Source: Neocallimastix lanati (nom. inval.) (taxonomy: Eukaryota > Neocallimastigomycota > Neocallimastigomycetes > Neocallimastigales > Neocallimastigaceae). Taken from it: DNA of 64,000 nucleotides. The translations under genes and the position numbers were made by a program. This document shows positions 51,291 through 64,000 of the stretch, one piece after another. Position 1 is the first letter of the stretch. Every line of letters begins with the position of its first letter. The DNA is taken from assembly GCA_016946835.1 (NCBI GenBank), contig JACVTC010000098.1, forward strand, positions 580,001 through 644,000, in the 5' to 3' direction. Under the pieces are notes generated by a model that was given only the letters and a program-made list of their open reading frames with translations, searched no databases and was not told the DNA's origin.

Positions 51291-52309
51291 TCAGTTTTTT
51301 TGTAAATTAAAATAATTTTTAAAATTTGGATCTTGTTTAATTTTGGCTAATTCAGTACAATCCTTAACAAGATGACCAGGTTGGTTACAGAAATAGCATG
51401 TTTTAATCTGTAAGTTCTGCATTCTATTTACCAAGTCATCCATTCCATCATTATTAAGTATTTGATTGTTATTAATTTTATAATTATTATTGTTTCTATT
51501 ATTTAAATAATTATTATTTATATTATATGGGTTATTGATTCCATTATTATTAAAATTATTTGGCATATTATGATTATTTCGATGAATGAAATTGGTAGGC
51601 ATATTCGTGGAAGTATTCCTATTGTTTCTAAAATTCAGACCATTTCTTTTCCATGAATTATTAGAATTATTTACAAGATTAGAAACAGGTTGATTCAAAG
51701 GTGAATAAATGCTATAATTATTATTTCTTTCATTTCTCCTATTATTCCTATTGTAATGTGATTCCTGCAATATTTTCTCATATTTTTCTGCTTTACTACA
51801 AGCGTCTTCTAGGGAATCACATTCTTCCATAGCTATTTTAGTATAAATCTGAGTCCTAGGTCTAAGAGCATTTTCATAATCTATAACTGAAATAGATGCT
51901 CTATCCTCTGTCTCTAGTAGGTCGTATAATTCTAAATACCTGGTATTGAAATCATATACGGTTTCGTTTGGTTCGATAATAATACGTTTTAATTGACGTA
52001 ATTTATTATCTTTTTGGTTTTCTCTCCAATACTTTTTCTTTATTAGTTTCACACATTCATCTAATGTAAGAGGTCTATTTACTACTGCTTCTTTTTCTTT
52101 CAACACTCTTACAATGTCGTCTTCAGCAGCGGCAATAATATAACTAAATTTATTTTCATCAGTAGTAATGCCTTCTCTCTTAAACCAGTCATTGATCCTA
52201 AATTTCCAAAGTTCCGCATCCCTACGAGATCCACCAATCCTTGGAAGAGTCTTTGTATCTACGTCTGACATAGTGCTGTTGATACTATTATAATCACTAC
52301 TAATATGTT

Positions 52310-52343
<34 letters not shown>

Positions 52344-52346
52344 CAT
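51291..52346 (-). CDS. LTR-retrotransposon Gag protein with CCHC zinc knuckle
   Basis: An intact 351-codon frame. After a poly-Ser start (ATG at 52344-52346), residues about 35-195 form a Gag capsid-like helical region (ELWKFRINDWFKREGI, LDECVKLIKKKYWRENQKD, ETVYDFNTRYLELYDLLE). A long Asn-rich linker (about 200-310) leads to one zinc knuckle, CYFCNQPGHLVKDC (CX2CX4HX4C, about 321-334). Gag packages retroelement RNA into particles. No protease, RT or integrase follows it on this strand; only a 58-codon -1 frame extension does. It is divergent to the copia pol on the plus strand, so it is either from another element or rearranged. The helical region looks more like Ty3/gypsy-type Gag than copia, but this is tentative. 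Confidence 0.8.
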
Positions 52347-53407
52347 AAAAGAAAGTTAAATATATATTTTTTTTTAATTCGTTATTGCGTTTTGGTTTAA
52401 TAACTAATAATAAATACCAATAACACTTTCTATATTTATTTTATTTTATATCCTATTCCTAATTACTATTAAATATGAAAATGTGAATTTTTTTTTTTTT
52501 TATATATATAACTAATCTCTTATTTTAATTTAATTTTTTTTTTTTTTTTTTTTTTTTTATGATTCTATTGTGAAATAATTTATTATTCTACTCTTTTATT
52601 TTGTTATTGCTAATTCTATTAATATTATATACAAATAATTATTATCCTATATATAGAATAATTATTATTTTTTTTTTTTTTTTTTTTTTTATCAAATATT
52701 TTTTTTGTATAATTATTATTATTACTATTCAACTAAAATATTATTACTAAACAATTATAACTAATCCTATTTTTAATAATTTTAATATAAAGGAAAATTA
52801 AAGACTTGTTCGTTTTTATTCTGGTCCGAATTCCCAGTTGTCTCTAATTATATATCCTTTTAATAATTTAAATTAGTTTTGTGTTATTTAATGATTTATT
52901 ATTATTAATTATAACCAATCTCAGCTCAATAACCAATTATAAAAAAAATAAAATATAATATTTAATATGTATAATTAATCCTCAAATTTATTTTTTTTTT
53001 TTTTTTAAAACAATATAACAACACTATTGCACATCCCCGATATCTCCACCAATTTTTTGATATGCGGGACTTTTATGTGCAATAATTTATAAGCAGTGGG
53101 TTTTAAATAATGGTAGTTTAGTAAATTTTATTAATAAAATTATAATATTCGTACAATTAAAATAATAATTCTAATTCCTAAAAATTTACAAGAGAGTCCT
53201 CTATTTCTAATATAAATAATCTAATCTATTTATAAGAAATAGGTAATATATTAAATATATATTCTAATATAGAACTAAATAAATTTTATATGAATTAAAG
53301 TATTATAATTATTATAATTATAATAATACATATTGAAATAAAATAAAATAAAATAATTATTATCAAAAAGATATAAATTTAATATTTAATAATTATTATT
53401 AAATATA
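52347..53407. other. Spacer between divergent Gag and copia pol, with nested hairpin
   Basis: A nested inverted repeat lies at 53025-53084: tattgcacat / atgtgcaata outside, and tccccgatatc / gatatgcggga inside (imperfect). The rest is A+T-rich with poly-T tracts. A 5' LTR or primer-binding site for either element was not recognisable. Confidence 0.45.
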
Positions 53408-56400
53408 CAAATATGTTACTACACATATTTGTTTTATATCAGATTTAAGCTGCCTTTCCAATATTAGTAAATTTAATAGAGAAATATATTTTGCTAACGG
53501 GGAGAGTGTAAAATCTAAATTTATCGGAACGTATAATGGCTATATAAATGATAATAAAATCACTTTAAAAAATGTTTTATTTGTTCCAGTTTTTAAAAAG
53601 AATTTAATTTCTATAGATTGTTTAAGTGACCAGAATTATAAAACAGTATTTCAAAAAATCAACAATAAAAATGTTTCTATATATAAGAAAAATAATAAAA
53701 TTTGTAGCACAAGTGCAAATAATTCAAAAACTTATATTTTTATGGACTTCAAAAAATAAAATAAATTTTGATAATAATTATACGTGCAACAGTATTACTA
53801 ATAATAATGAGGATGAAAATTTATACGCCTGGCATAGGCGTTTGGGCCATTACAATATTCACAGTTTACGTAATATCCTTACAAAAATAAATAATAAATC
53901 AAAATGTAAAATATGTGCTCACTCCAAGTTAAAAAATTTTCCCTACCATTCCAATGTCTATAAAGCCTCCGAACCATTTGAAAGTATTCATTTATATATG
54001 GTTTCTCTAAAACAACCTTCTTTGTATGGTAACCAATGTTTCCTTACTATTCTTGATAATTTTTCTAGATATGGATGGGTTCTTTTTTGTAAATCTAAAG
54101 GTGATCTACTTGGTATAATAAGGTTAAAAACATATTTAATAAAAATATAAAATATCTTCACTCGGATAATGGTACCGAGTTTATTAATAATAAGTTTAAT
54201 GAATTTTGTAATTTCAATGGCATTATTTTTGAACATACAATTCCATATAATCCACAACAAAATGGTAGAGTGGAACGCTTATATGGTACTCTTTTTCCTA
54301 GTGCAAGGGCGATGTTAGAAGATGCTCATTTAAATCATGTTTTCTGGGAGGACGCTATCAAAACAGTTAACTTTATCCATAACCGTATTCCACATAAAGG
54401 TATTAATAATAACATTCCTTATGAACTTCTATATAATGAAAAAGTGGACTTTAACAGATTTAGAGTTTTTGGTTGTCAAGTTTTCTTTTATGTTCCTAAG
54501 TCTTTTAGAAAGAAACTTTCTAATTCTGCTCTCTGGTATTTTTTATCGGATATGACCAGAACCCTTCCGCTTATAGGGTTTATGATATAACTAATAACAA
54601 AGTAATACTTTCTCGTTCTGTCGTCTTTTTTGAAGACTCCCCATGTAATTGTAACTCCCCTTCTTCTATTCCTGATTTTATAAATTTTACTCCTTATTAT
54701 GAAAACGGGGGAGATGATGTAAGTAATATTGAAAATGATTATGACTTTTATTTAAGCATTGATAATAACAGTAATAATAACAGTAATAATATTAATAACA
54801 GTGATAATAACAATAATAATAATATTAATAACAGTAATAACAGTAATGATATTAATAATAGTGATAATAATAATTGTTAACACGCTTAAATTTATGATTA
54901 ATAAATTTTAATGTTGTTTATTTATTTTTATTTATTAGGAATTAAACCTCTATTCTTTTGTAAATATTACAGTGAGCATTTTATGTATTTAACAATTCAT
55001 CATTTGTGCCACATTAGATTTATGTATATCACGTGCATCAATAATTATTATATACATAATTTTAGGACAGTTATCAATAATAATAATAATAGTAATAATA
55101 ATAATTTAATTAATAATAATATAAATAATATAAATAATTTACCAAATTATTATAATAATAATTTAAATTATTATGATCCTTCCATTTATGGAAATTATTT
55201 ACCAAATAATTTTAACCAAAATTTTTATGGTCAATATAATTACAGTAATGCCAAATTATAATTATCCATATTATAATTACAATAATTTAAAACAAAATTT
55301 TTCTTCTCCTATTTTAAATTATCCTAATTTCAAATTTCAAAGTGGCCATTTAAATAATTTAAATGAAAATTTTGAAATTGCTCAAAATATAGATAATTTA
55401 AATAATAATAATTTATTATATCAGAATAATGGAAATTTAAATAATAATAATAATTTAAATAATGATAATTTAAAAAATAATAATTTAAATTTTAAAAACG
55501 ATAATTTAAGTTTTCAGAATTTAAATGCAAAAAAAGATCAATTAAATAATAAACAAAATGAACAAAATTTAAATAGAGAAGTTAATTCAAAAATTAATCA
55601 GGAACAATTAAATGGTAATAAAAATAATATAAATAATGATAATGACTCCTCAATTAAAGATAATTCTTTTAGTATTAAGAACTTAATTGGAAATAATAAT
55701 TTAAATTCAAATAATGTAAATAAAAATTTAAATGAAATTTTAAGAATTGAAAATGTAAACAAAACAAATTATAATTCAAACCAAGGAACTGTAAGTAATG
55801 AATTAAATTCAAATAATAATAATATTAATAATAATAATAATGGAATACGCGTAACTGTATATAAAATTCAAATTTAAATGGTAAAAATAAAAATAAAAAT
55901 GTAAATAAACAAAGGTATTTAAATTCAAATAATAAAAAAATTTAAATTTAAATAAACAAAATAATGTAAACAAACAATATAACTACAAAAAGAGTAATAG
56001 TATAAATAATATTTTAAATATAACTGAAGAAGTATATAAGCAGAATAAAAATAACAAGAGAAAATATAATGAAGAGTATGAAAATATTAATAAGAAAATT
56101 AAATATGTATCAAATTTTAAATTAGTAGCTTTTAATGCAGTAGACTTAGAACCACCATTAGAGTTTAATGATATTTTTGAGAGACCTGATGAAGATAATT
56201 GGTTAAAAGCTGTTAGTATTGAGTTGGATAATATGAAACGTAAAAATGTTTATACTTTTGTTTGTAATGTTCCTAAAAATAAAAATGTAATATCTTGTAG
56301 ATGGGTATTTACGTATAAAAGAAATGATAAAGGTAAAATAGTAAAATGTAAAGCTAGACTAGTTGCGAGGGGTTTCTCTCAAGTTTTAGGTATAGATTAT

Positions 56401-57646
56401 ATAGAAACTTTCTCACCAACTTTAAAACAAGATTCTTTAAGAATTATAACTTCGTTAGTAGTACATTATAAGTTTAATATTTATCAACTAGATATAAAAG
56501 CAGCATATTTAAATGCTGAATTAAATGAAGAATTATATATGGAAATTCCAGAAGGTGATGAAAATTATAACAAAGGTTTTTGGAGATTGAATAAAGCTAT
56601 ATATGGTTTGAAGCAAGCTGGAAGAATGTGGAATTTTAAAATAAATGATACTTTATTAGAATTAGGTTTTACTAGATGTAAAAGCGAACCATGTGCTTAT
56701 GTTAAAAAGGATTATAATAATAATGTTATATGTATTTTAGCTATTTATGTTGATGATATATTGATAGCTGGTAGAAATAAAACTATAAATAAAATTAAAG
56801 AAGATATAAAAAGTAAATTTGAATTAAGTGATATTGGTTTAGTGGATTTCATAATCGGAATAAAATTTATAAAATGTAATGATGGTTATTTATTACATCA
56901 ATCACAATATGTAGATAAAATATTAAACGAATTTAATATAGATAAGTATAATGAAACATCACATATGTTATATATTAAGAATGAAGAATTAAGAAACAGA
57001 AATTTTAATCCAAAACTTTATATGAAAGCAGTTGGATGCTTATTATATTTAGCTATTGGTACTAGACCAGATATATTATTTGCAACCAGTAAAACATCTA
57101 GAAAAAATAAAAATCCTACATATGAAGATTGGATGAATGTTATTAGAATTTTTAGATATTTAAAAGGTACAAAATATTACGGAATTAAATTTACTAATAA
57201 TATTAATTTAAATGTTTATGTTGATGCTGATTTAGGTGGAGATGAAGAAACAAAAAGATCTACTACTGGTTTTATTATCTTAATGGGTACAGCTCCTATT
57301 ACGTGGTATTCAAAGTTACAATAATATGTAGCTGTATCAACTGCCGAAAGTGAATATTATAGTCATGTGGGTAAAACATTTCTTATATGAATTAAATATT
57401 GATGTTGGATGTATCACTTTAAAAATAGATAATAGAGCTGCGATATATAACAGTATAAATGAAACAATAAATCCAAAATCAAGACATATTGATTTAAAAT
57501 ATCATAAAATTAGAGAGTTAATAAAAGAAGATGAAATTGATTTGAAATATATAAGATCTCAATATAATTTAGCTGATGGATTAACAAAATATTTAAATGG
57601 AACATTAACTAATAATTTTAGAAACGCTTTATTAAATAAAATCTAG
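53408..57646 (+). pseudogene. Ty1/copia pol relic: pre-integrase, integrase, RT and RNase H
   Basis: The order is protease remnant/pre-integrase domain, integrase, Asn-rich linker, reverse transcriptase, RNase H. The first frame (53440-53757) ends in an A-run. The next holds the zinc-binding YAWHRRLGHYN…CKICAHSK and most of the integrase core. Its first catalytic Asp appears changed (IHLYMVS where IHLDxxS is expected, about 53990). HSDNGTEF and NPQQNGRVER keep the other two acids. More frame breaks occur near 54112 and 54540. The linker (54740-56100) is Asn repeats. RT and RNase H (about 56110-57646) carry ARLVARGFSQ, QLDIKAAYLNAE, YGLKQAGRMW, the YVDD site and VDADLGGDEETKRSTTG. A TAA stands at 57322 where a second Gln is expected, and a frameshift follows. 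The final stop is at about 57644. It cannot be autonomous. Confidence 0.9.
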
Positions 57647-57666
57647 TATATTAAACATACAGGGAG

Positions 57667-58175
57667 TGTTAGAAATAAGTTTAATATAATTAATATAATA
57701 ATTAATATATTTAATATAGTTAATAAATAAATATAAGAAACATAAATAATAATATATGTACATAAGTAATAGTGGCGTATTATATCAAATGATGTATATC
57801 ATATGTATAATAAATTTTATAATGTAATATTTTTAATTTTTGTAGTTTTTGATAATAAATTAATAAAGTGTTTTTAATAACAATATATAATTAAGAAATT
57901 AAAAATGGGTGTTTATATTAGAATAGATAATTTAATTATAATTTAAAGAGAAAAAAAATACGTATATATAAATAATTAATAAATAATAATAATTTATTTT
58001 TAACTTTTTCTCTTTATTTATTTAATTTTTTTTTTTTATGTTTATTTAATAATATGTATTTTTTATATCATGAGTTTTATAGAGATTTTATTTAACGGTA
58101 AGTTTATTCATTTTTTTTTATCAATTTTTGAAAAATAATTTGAATAAAAATTATATTATTATATATATACCAACA
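57667..58175 (+). repeat. Candidate 3' LTR of the copia element
   Basis: Directly after pol, a purine tract (acagggag, 57659-57666) that can serve as polypurine tract is followed by TGTTAG. A sequence ending CCAACA at 58170-58175 gives TGTT…AACA ends and a length of 509 bp. The left end is well supported by the tract. The right end is a guess, because no 5' LTR was found to compare. Confidence 0.5.
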
Positions 58176-60294
58176 TTTAAAAAAAACAAACTTTAATATA
58201 GTAGTTTTTTTATTTTTTAATAAAAAAAAATATTTTTAATATGTGACTTCAACTATTATTATTTAACATATAATTATAATAATAGTTGAAATCACATTAT
58301 TAAATTTATTATAAATTTGTTATTATTATTTTTCAATGTATACTAATTTTTATTGAAAATTTTTTAAAAATAATTATAAAATTTATTTCAAAAAAAAAAG
58401 GACAACTCTTTAAAAAAAATTTTTTTTTTTTTGAAAAAAAAAAATTTTTATGAAAAATTAATTATTAATCAAAAAAATTTATATAACCAAATATTTCTTT
58501 ATATTATATATTACATAATATTAATAATATTTATTTTTATTAAGAAATTAAAATTAAATTTTTATCTCTTAACAACCTGAAAAACTATTGATCAATTTTT
58601 TCAAAGAATATCCTAGTGACATTAAACAATTGGCTTTAATTATATTAATCAATATATTATTTATTTATTTATTATATCTATTTAATAATATTTATATTAA
58701 CATTTCTTTTTCAGTAAAAGGTTTTTTAATAAATAAAAACTTTTTATTAGCGAATTATTGTCTCTTATTAAGGGATATTATTATAATAAAACAATTTAAA
58801 TGCTCCTAAAAATAATTAATTCACATTATATTTAATCTGATATTAAAAAAAAAAATTGTTTTATAGTATTTAATTTTTATTAATTTGAAAAAAAAAAAAA
58901 AAAATAAAACAAATTTTTTTTTGGCAAAGAAAAATTTTTATAGAATACTGAATTTTTCATAATAAGTGGACTTTTTAAATAAAAAAAATAATATTTTTAT
59001 AATTGTTAATTTAAAAAATAATACCTATCAAAAAATAATAATAATAATAATCAAATAAAAAACAAAAATTAATACTATTTATTTTATTGTTACTGTTTTT
59101 GTATTATTTATTTTTTTGAACTGACTTTATAAATAAATAAGTATACAGTAAAAAAAAAAATAAAAAATAAATAAATAAATAAATAAATAAATAAAATAAA
59201 TAAAATAAATATAATTAAAATTAAAATTAAAAAAAAAAAAAAAATTAAATAAAATATAAAAAATAAAAAAATAAAAATACAACAAAAGTAAAACTAATCC
59301 TTTAGTATTAATAAGAATTTTTATTGATATAATAAACAATTTTAAAAATTATGACTTTTATATTTGATTTAAATTTATTTCATTCAATTCTATATTAAGA
59401 ATTGTTTATGTATTATATAACAATAGATAATATATTTTTTTCATTTCATATTAATTTTTTATTTTATTTTATTATTATTATTATTATTACTAAAATAAAA
59501 AAATGAAATCAAAATATAAATAATATTTATATTATCTACAATATTCTTTTTTTTTGAAATAAGATTATAAATAATAATAATTAATTATTATACAAATATA
59601 CTTTTGTTTTTTTTTGTTATTGTTTTTAAAATGTAAAATATGTCAGTTTTATATTCTAAATAGTTTAAAGTAAATATTTAAGTATTCTAACCTATTTAGT
59701 GCCTATATAATGGATTATTTATTATATACAATCCATTATATTTAATTTATACAAAGTATTCCATTGAACTATAGTTTATATTTTTTAATAATATTACCCA
59801 ATCTATAAAAAAAAAAGAAGAGCTTATTCATTCAATTTCATTATATTCTATAATTCATCTATAATATATAAATTAATTAAAAAATTAATTAAAATATGTT
59901 TTATACTTTTTATACTTAAAATTTATATTAGAATATATATAAAGTTCATTATTTATTTATTTAATAATATTTGAATATATAAAGTTCTTATTTATTAATA
60001 TTTACTATAACAATTATTTTATTATGTATTATAATTTTCATAAAAGTTTATTATTTAAATCTTTCAATTTTATTATATTTTTATTTGCTAGTATAAATAA
60101 TAATATATTAGAAATAAAATTTATTTAATAACAAATATTATTTATTTATTTATATTTATTTATTTATTTATATTTAAATTTAAATTAATATAATTCTATA
60201 CATTAATTTATAAATTGTTAAATCATTTTTATTAAAAAAAAATTAAAAAATTTTCATATCAAATTTTTATAATACCTTTTTTTTTTCCCTCTTT

Positions 60295-60327
<33 letters not shown>

Positions 60328-60869
60328 TTCTTCTCTTCTTTTATTTTTCAATTTTTATAGAGTTATTATAAATATAAAAAGAATCTTTAATATTTGAAAA
60401 GAGATATTTATTATTCCTTGCAATATTAAAGAAAAAAAGGGGACTTTTATTCATATTATTCTATTCATTTTAAGACCTATAATAAAACATACATAATAAG
60501 AAAAAAAAATTTTTTTTCTTGTTATTCATTTAAATATTATTTATTTTAATAAGCATTTTATTTCGTTTAACTAAATTAAAAAATATTTTTTAATATAAAA
60601 AGATAAAACAGTACGTATAACAACTCATTTTTATTATTTGAAATAAAAAATATTGCTGATTGTAAATGAAATTACTTCATTGAATATATTAAATTGAACA
60701 TTAAAAACAAAAATAAATCAAATTGCTTTTTTTTTTTTATTAATTTTATTTTTTTTTTATATTTGATAAAAATTACTTTATATTATTATTTTTATTTTAA
60801 AAAATAAATTGTATATAATATATATTTATTTGTTTTATTTATTAATTTTTATAAACAAAAATAAAAGAA
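58176..60869. other. Gene-free spacer with two clear hairpins
   Basis: A 24-nt inverted repeat with two mismatches lies at about 58238-58296 (gtgacttcaactattattat against its reverse complement). An 11-bp perfect stem lies near 59707-59741 (tataatggatt/aatccattata). Poly-T and TTTA tracts fill the rest. A 73-codon frame at 58588-58809 has no recognisable features. The H1 promoter lies at the right end, but no distinct motif is visible. Confidence 0.55.
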
Positions 60870-62915
60870 ATGGCTACTTCTAAGACTGAAAAGGCTACTA
60901 CTGAAACTAAGGCTAAGAGCAAACCAGACCATCCAAAATACATGTATGATATTTTTTTTATAAAAAAGATATTTAATTATTTAATAATAATATTATTCAA
61001 TATTTTCCTTTTTTTTCAAAAGAAATTATTGTATTATAGATATATGAAATAATATATAAAAATATTAATGTTTATTCTTTTTTTTTTTTTTTTTTTTTTT
61101 GAATGTTTATTTATTATATATAGGGATATGATCAGGTATATAATTTATTTTTTTTTTTTTTGATAAAATTGTTTTTTGTTAAGAAAATTATTCAAAATAT
61201 TTATTTTAAAGTCGTAATTGTGAAATATTATTAACTCTTTGCAAAATTTATTAAAAAAACTGACTCTATAATAAAAATTGGAACTATATTATACAATATA
61301 TTAACTAAAAATAAATTTATATTAAATTATAAAAAAAATAAAATAATAAATTTTAATTAAACTATATTAAATTTGTAATAATAGAGGTAAAATATTAAGA
61401 ATAATATACATAATGTATATATGATATAGATATCTTATTATTAGTCTTTTCTTTGATAAATAGTAAATAAAAACCTATTTTCTAATATTTTATATTTTAA
61501 ATATATTTTATCAAAAACAATGAAAATTATAAAAATAAATTATAAATAACAGAGGCTATCATTGAATTAAAAGTAAAATTAATATTAAAATAAATTGTTT
61601 ATTTAATAATAATTACTCTAATACAATAAATTAATATATATATGCTTATAATTTTTTATTTTATAAATAATAGGATCGTACTGGTTCTAGTAGACCAGGT
61701 AAATATTTTTAATTTCTTTTAAATAATAAATTATTAAATAATAATTTTTTATTGTTATTTTTTTTTTTTTTTTTAGATATTAATATTTTTATTTTATATA
61801 AATCATTTATATTATTTTTAATATAATAGCTATTAAGAAGTACATTCTTTCTAAATATAATCTTATTGAATCTGTTGCTAGTAAGTTTTTATGTTACTAA
61901 TAAAAATCATAGTTGAACAGACAACAATAACAAAAAAAAATTTAAATATTTTTTATTATTATTATATTTTTTTAATATATGTTGCTTATGGAATTTAAAT
62001 ACTAATTGCAATAATATTAATAAATATGACTATTAATTTAGTCAAGCAAATTAATTTAACTCTTAAGCGTGGTTTAGAACAAAAAATTTTATACTGTCCA
62101 CAAGGTCACTCTAATTCATACAAATTATTTAAACAAGAAAAAGTAATTTATCATTTAATTATTATTAAAGTGGAATAATACACATAGAAATCATCCATAT
62201 TTATATTATTAGCAATTTGATTGGACAAATAAAATTTCAAACTTTAAATTTTTTTTAATAATTTTTATAATTATTAAAAATAATAACTATATTTATTATA
62301 ATTATTTTTTTTTTTAAATTTTTATATTAAGATGATAATATATAAAAAATTAAAAAATATAATAATAATAATATATATATAATATATATATATATATAGA
62401 TTTTTTATTTAATATTGTCAGAAAAATTTTTAAATAATTCAAATTTATAATATTTAATTTAAATATATATATTTATTTATTTATTATTAAAAATTTAGTA
62501 ATTTATAATTATTATAATTAATATTATTATTATTTATAATTATAAATTAATTTTATTAATATTAATATATATTTATATTTTATATTAAAAGCCAAAGGTA
62601 AAGAAGCCAGTCGCTAAGAAAGTTGCTGATATAAAGGATAAAAAGAAGGTTGCTGCTAAGAAGTCCTCTTCTAAATCTACTGCTAAGAAAGATGCTTCAA
62701 CAAAGAAGGCCGCTTCTTCTACTAAGAAGGCTGCTGCTACCAAGAAAGCTGCTACTACTAAGAAAGCAACTACTGTAAAGAAAACTTCTCCAAAACCTAA
62801 GGCTACTACAACAAAGAAGGCTTCAACCGCTTCATCTACTAAAAAAACTATTAAGAAGAAGACTTCAACTGCCGCTTCTAAGAAGTCTAAAACCACCAAA
62901 TCCAAGTCAAAGTAA
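60870..62915 (+). CDS. Linker histone H1, seven exons including a 12-nt microexon
   Basis: Exons: 60870-60943, 61124-61135, 61553-61572, 61674-61698, 61830-61880, 62042-62142 and 62592-62915. The product is about 201 residues. A short tail (MATSKTEKATT…) leads to a winged-helix H15 domain (HPKYMDMI…AIIELKDRTGSSRPAIKKYI, ESVAIKQINLTLKRGLEQK, PQGHSNSYKLF). The last exon is a Lys/Ala/Ser/Thr-rich tail with repeated TKKA units. It binds linker DNA and compacts chromatin. Most introns are clean GT...AG and keep phase. The junction between exons 2 and 3 does not: the canonical acceptor (aacag|aggc) leaves two bases too few for the expected residues, and reading on in frame would need the intron to end in AC. 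An indel, an unseen microexon or unusual splicing could explain this. Confidence 0.88.
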
Positions 62916-62984
62916 ATTTAATAATATAAGAGTGTAATCCTCATTATTATTCTTTTTACTAACCTTCGTATAATAGTGAAAAAC

Positions 62985-63038
<54 letters not shown>

Positions 63039-63220
63039 AAGGTATAAAATATTATAATAGATTATATATATATATAAATATATGAATTTTGAGTGATATT
63101 ATTTTCTTTTTAAATAATATTAGAGTAAAAGATAATAATACTCATATTCATTTATTTATTTAACTATATATATATATTTTTAATTATATATAATATTTTT
63201 TTTAATAATATTATTCTTTT

Positions 63221-63255
<35 letters not shown>

Positions 63256-64000
63256 ATTTAAATTTTTTCTTTTTCTTTTCTTTTCTTTTCTTTTCTTTTG
63301 TATTTATTTTATTCTCTAATTTAAAAGTATTGAATATATATATATCTACGTATTATATATATTTTGATTATCACTTTTTTTTATTTATTTATTTAATTTT
63401 TAAGCTGTTTTTTACAAAACAATAACAAAGAAAAAAAAATAATGCTTTAGGAAAAAGAAAATTTTTATAGAAAAAGAAAAGAGAGAAAAAAAAAAAAAAA
63501 AAAAAAAAAGATCTTATTTTAAAAGAATAATATTTTTCATATTAAAAAAAAAAAAAAAAAAAGCAATATTAACGAAAATTATATATAAATTTTAAGATAT
63601 TATAGTTATAATTTATAAATATTTTTATTTTATAAATCAAAAAACAAAAAACAAAAAAAAAAAAAAAAGATTTTTTTTTTTATATGTTTTTTTTTCTTTT
63701 ATATGTTTTTTTATATTAGATAATATTATAATAATAAATTTTATTATTAAAAAAAAAAAAAAAAAAAAGAGGCGATAATTAATTTTAATTAATTTTTTTT
63801 TTTTTTTATTTTCTTTTTTAAATAATATACTAAAAAACAAAAAGGAAAACAGAAACAAATATAATATATATATGTATATTTAATGAATACATGATCATAT
63901 TGTGTGTTGTTATTAATTGTAATAAGTATTGATAGTGAAAATAGGAATGTTTAATTATATTTTGATAGTGAAATTAATAGTGTTTTGTTATTAATAATGA
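62916..64000. other. 3' flank of H1, low-complexity DNA
   Basis: Poly-A run at 62983-63015, AT repeats, poly-T, a short (TTTTC)n array at 63270-63298, and alternating poly-A/poly-T blocks to the window end. No gene seen. Confidence 0.6.

Noticed and set aside
58588-58809. 73-codon hydrophobic frame
   Set aside because: No recognisable motif, no homologous copy in the window, and composition like other A+T-rich chance frames.

Overview
The window looks like nuclear DNA of an anaerobic gut fungus (Neocallimastigomycota). Intergenic DNA is extremely A+T-rich and full of homopolymers and ATT/TTTA microsatellites. Coding islands have T-ending codons. The genes are split by short GT...AG introns. 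Secreted GH6 enzymes carry two N-terminal fungal-type dockerins (CBM10-like), the hallmark of the fungal cellulosome. No rRNA, tRNA or CRISPR array was found by eye.

Layout: (1) 1-9817, a tandem array of GH6 cellobiohydrolase genes: the 3' end of one copy, then two complete copies that encode the same 490-residue protein. (2) 9818-13340, the wreck of the next array unit: a foldback insertion made of many perfect inverted repeats, a surviving piece of the unit's upstream flank, a pair of inverted repeats of about 110 bp, and a decayed Gag-like relic. (3) 14732-20734, minus strand, a 2000-residue glycogenin-type GT8 protein with a very long charged, repeat-bearing tail. (4) 20735-25362, gene-free A+T-rich DNA. 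(5) 25363-29233, minus strand, a six-exon mitochondrial-intermediate-peptidase homologue. (6) 30827-33595, minus strand, an eight-exon Cdc10-type septin. (7) 35.8-43.1 kb, a graveyard with two MULE transposase relics and an ABCA-type ABC transporter pseudogene. (8) 46318-48406, a two-exon gene for a protein with twelve 16-residue proline-rich repeats and a second degenerate repeat. (9) 49.97-58.2 kb, a TTLL1-like fragment, a minus-strand Gag gene with a possible -1 frameshift site, and a degraded Ty1/copia pol with a candidate 3' LTR. (10) 60870-62915, a seven-exon linker histone H1 gene.

Together: the GH6 array serves extracellular cellulose breakdown in the cellulosome. The glycogenin-like protein probably primes glycogen storage. 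The peptidase would act on organelle presequences, which in these fungi means the hydrogenosome. Septin, TTLL1 and H1 are cell-structure and chromatin functions. Retrotransposon and MULE debris fills the gaps. Several otherwise well-conserved genes (septin, H1, TTLL1) and many relics carry 1-2 nt frame breaks, so uncorrected assembly indels are a real possibility. All family calls are from motif recognition by eye; no search was run.
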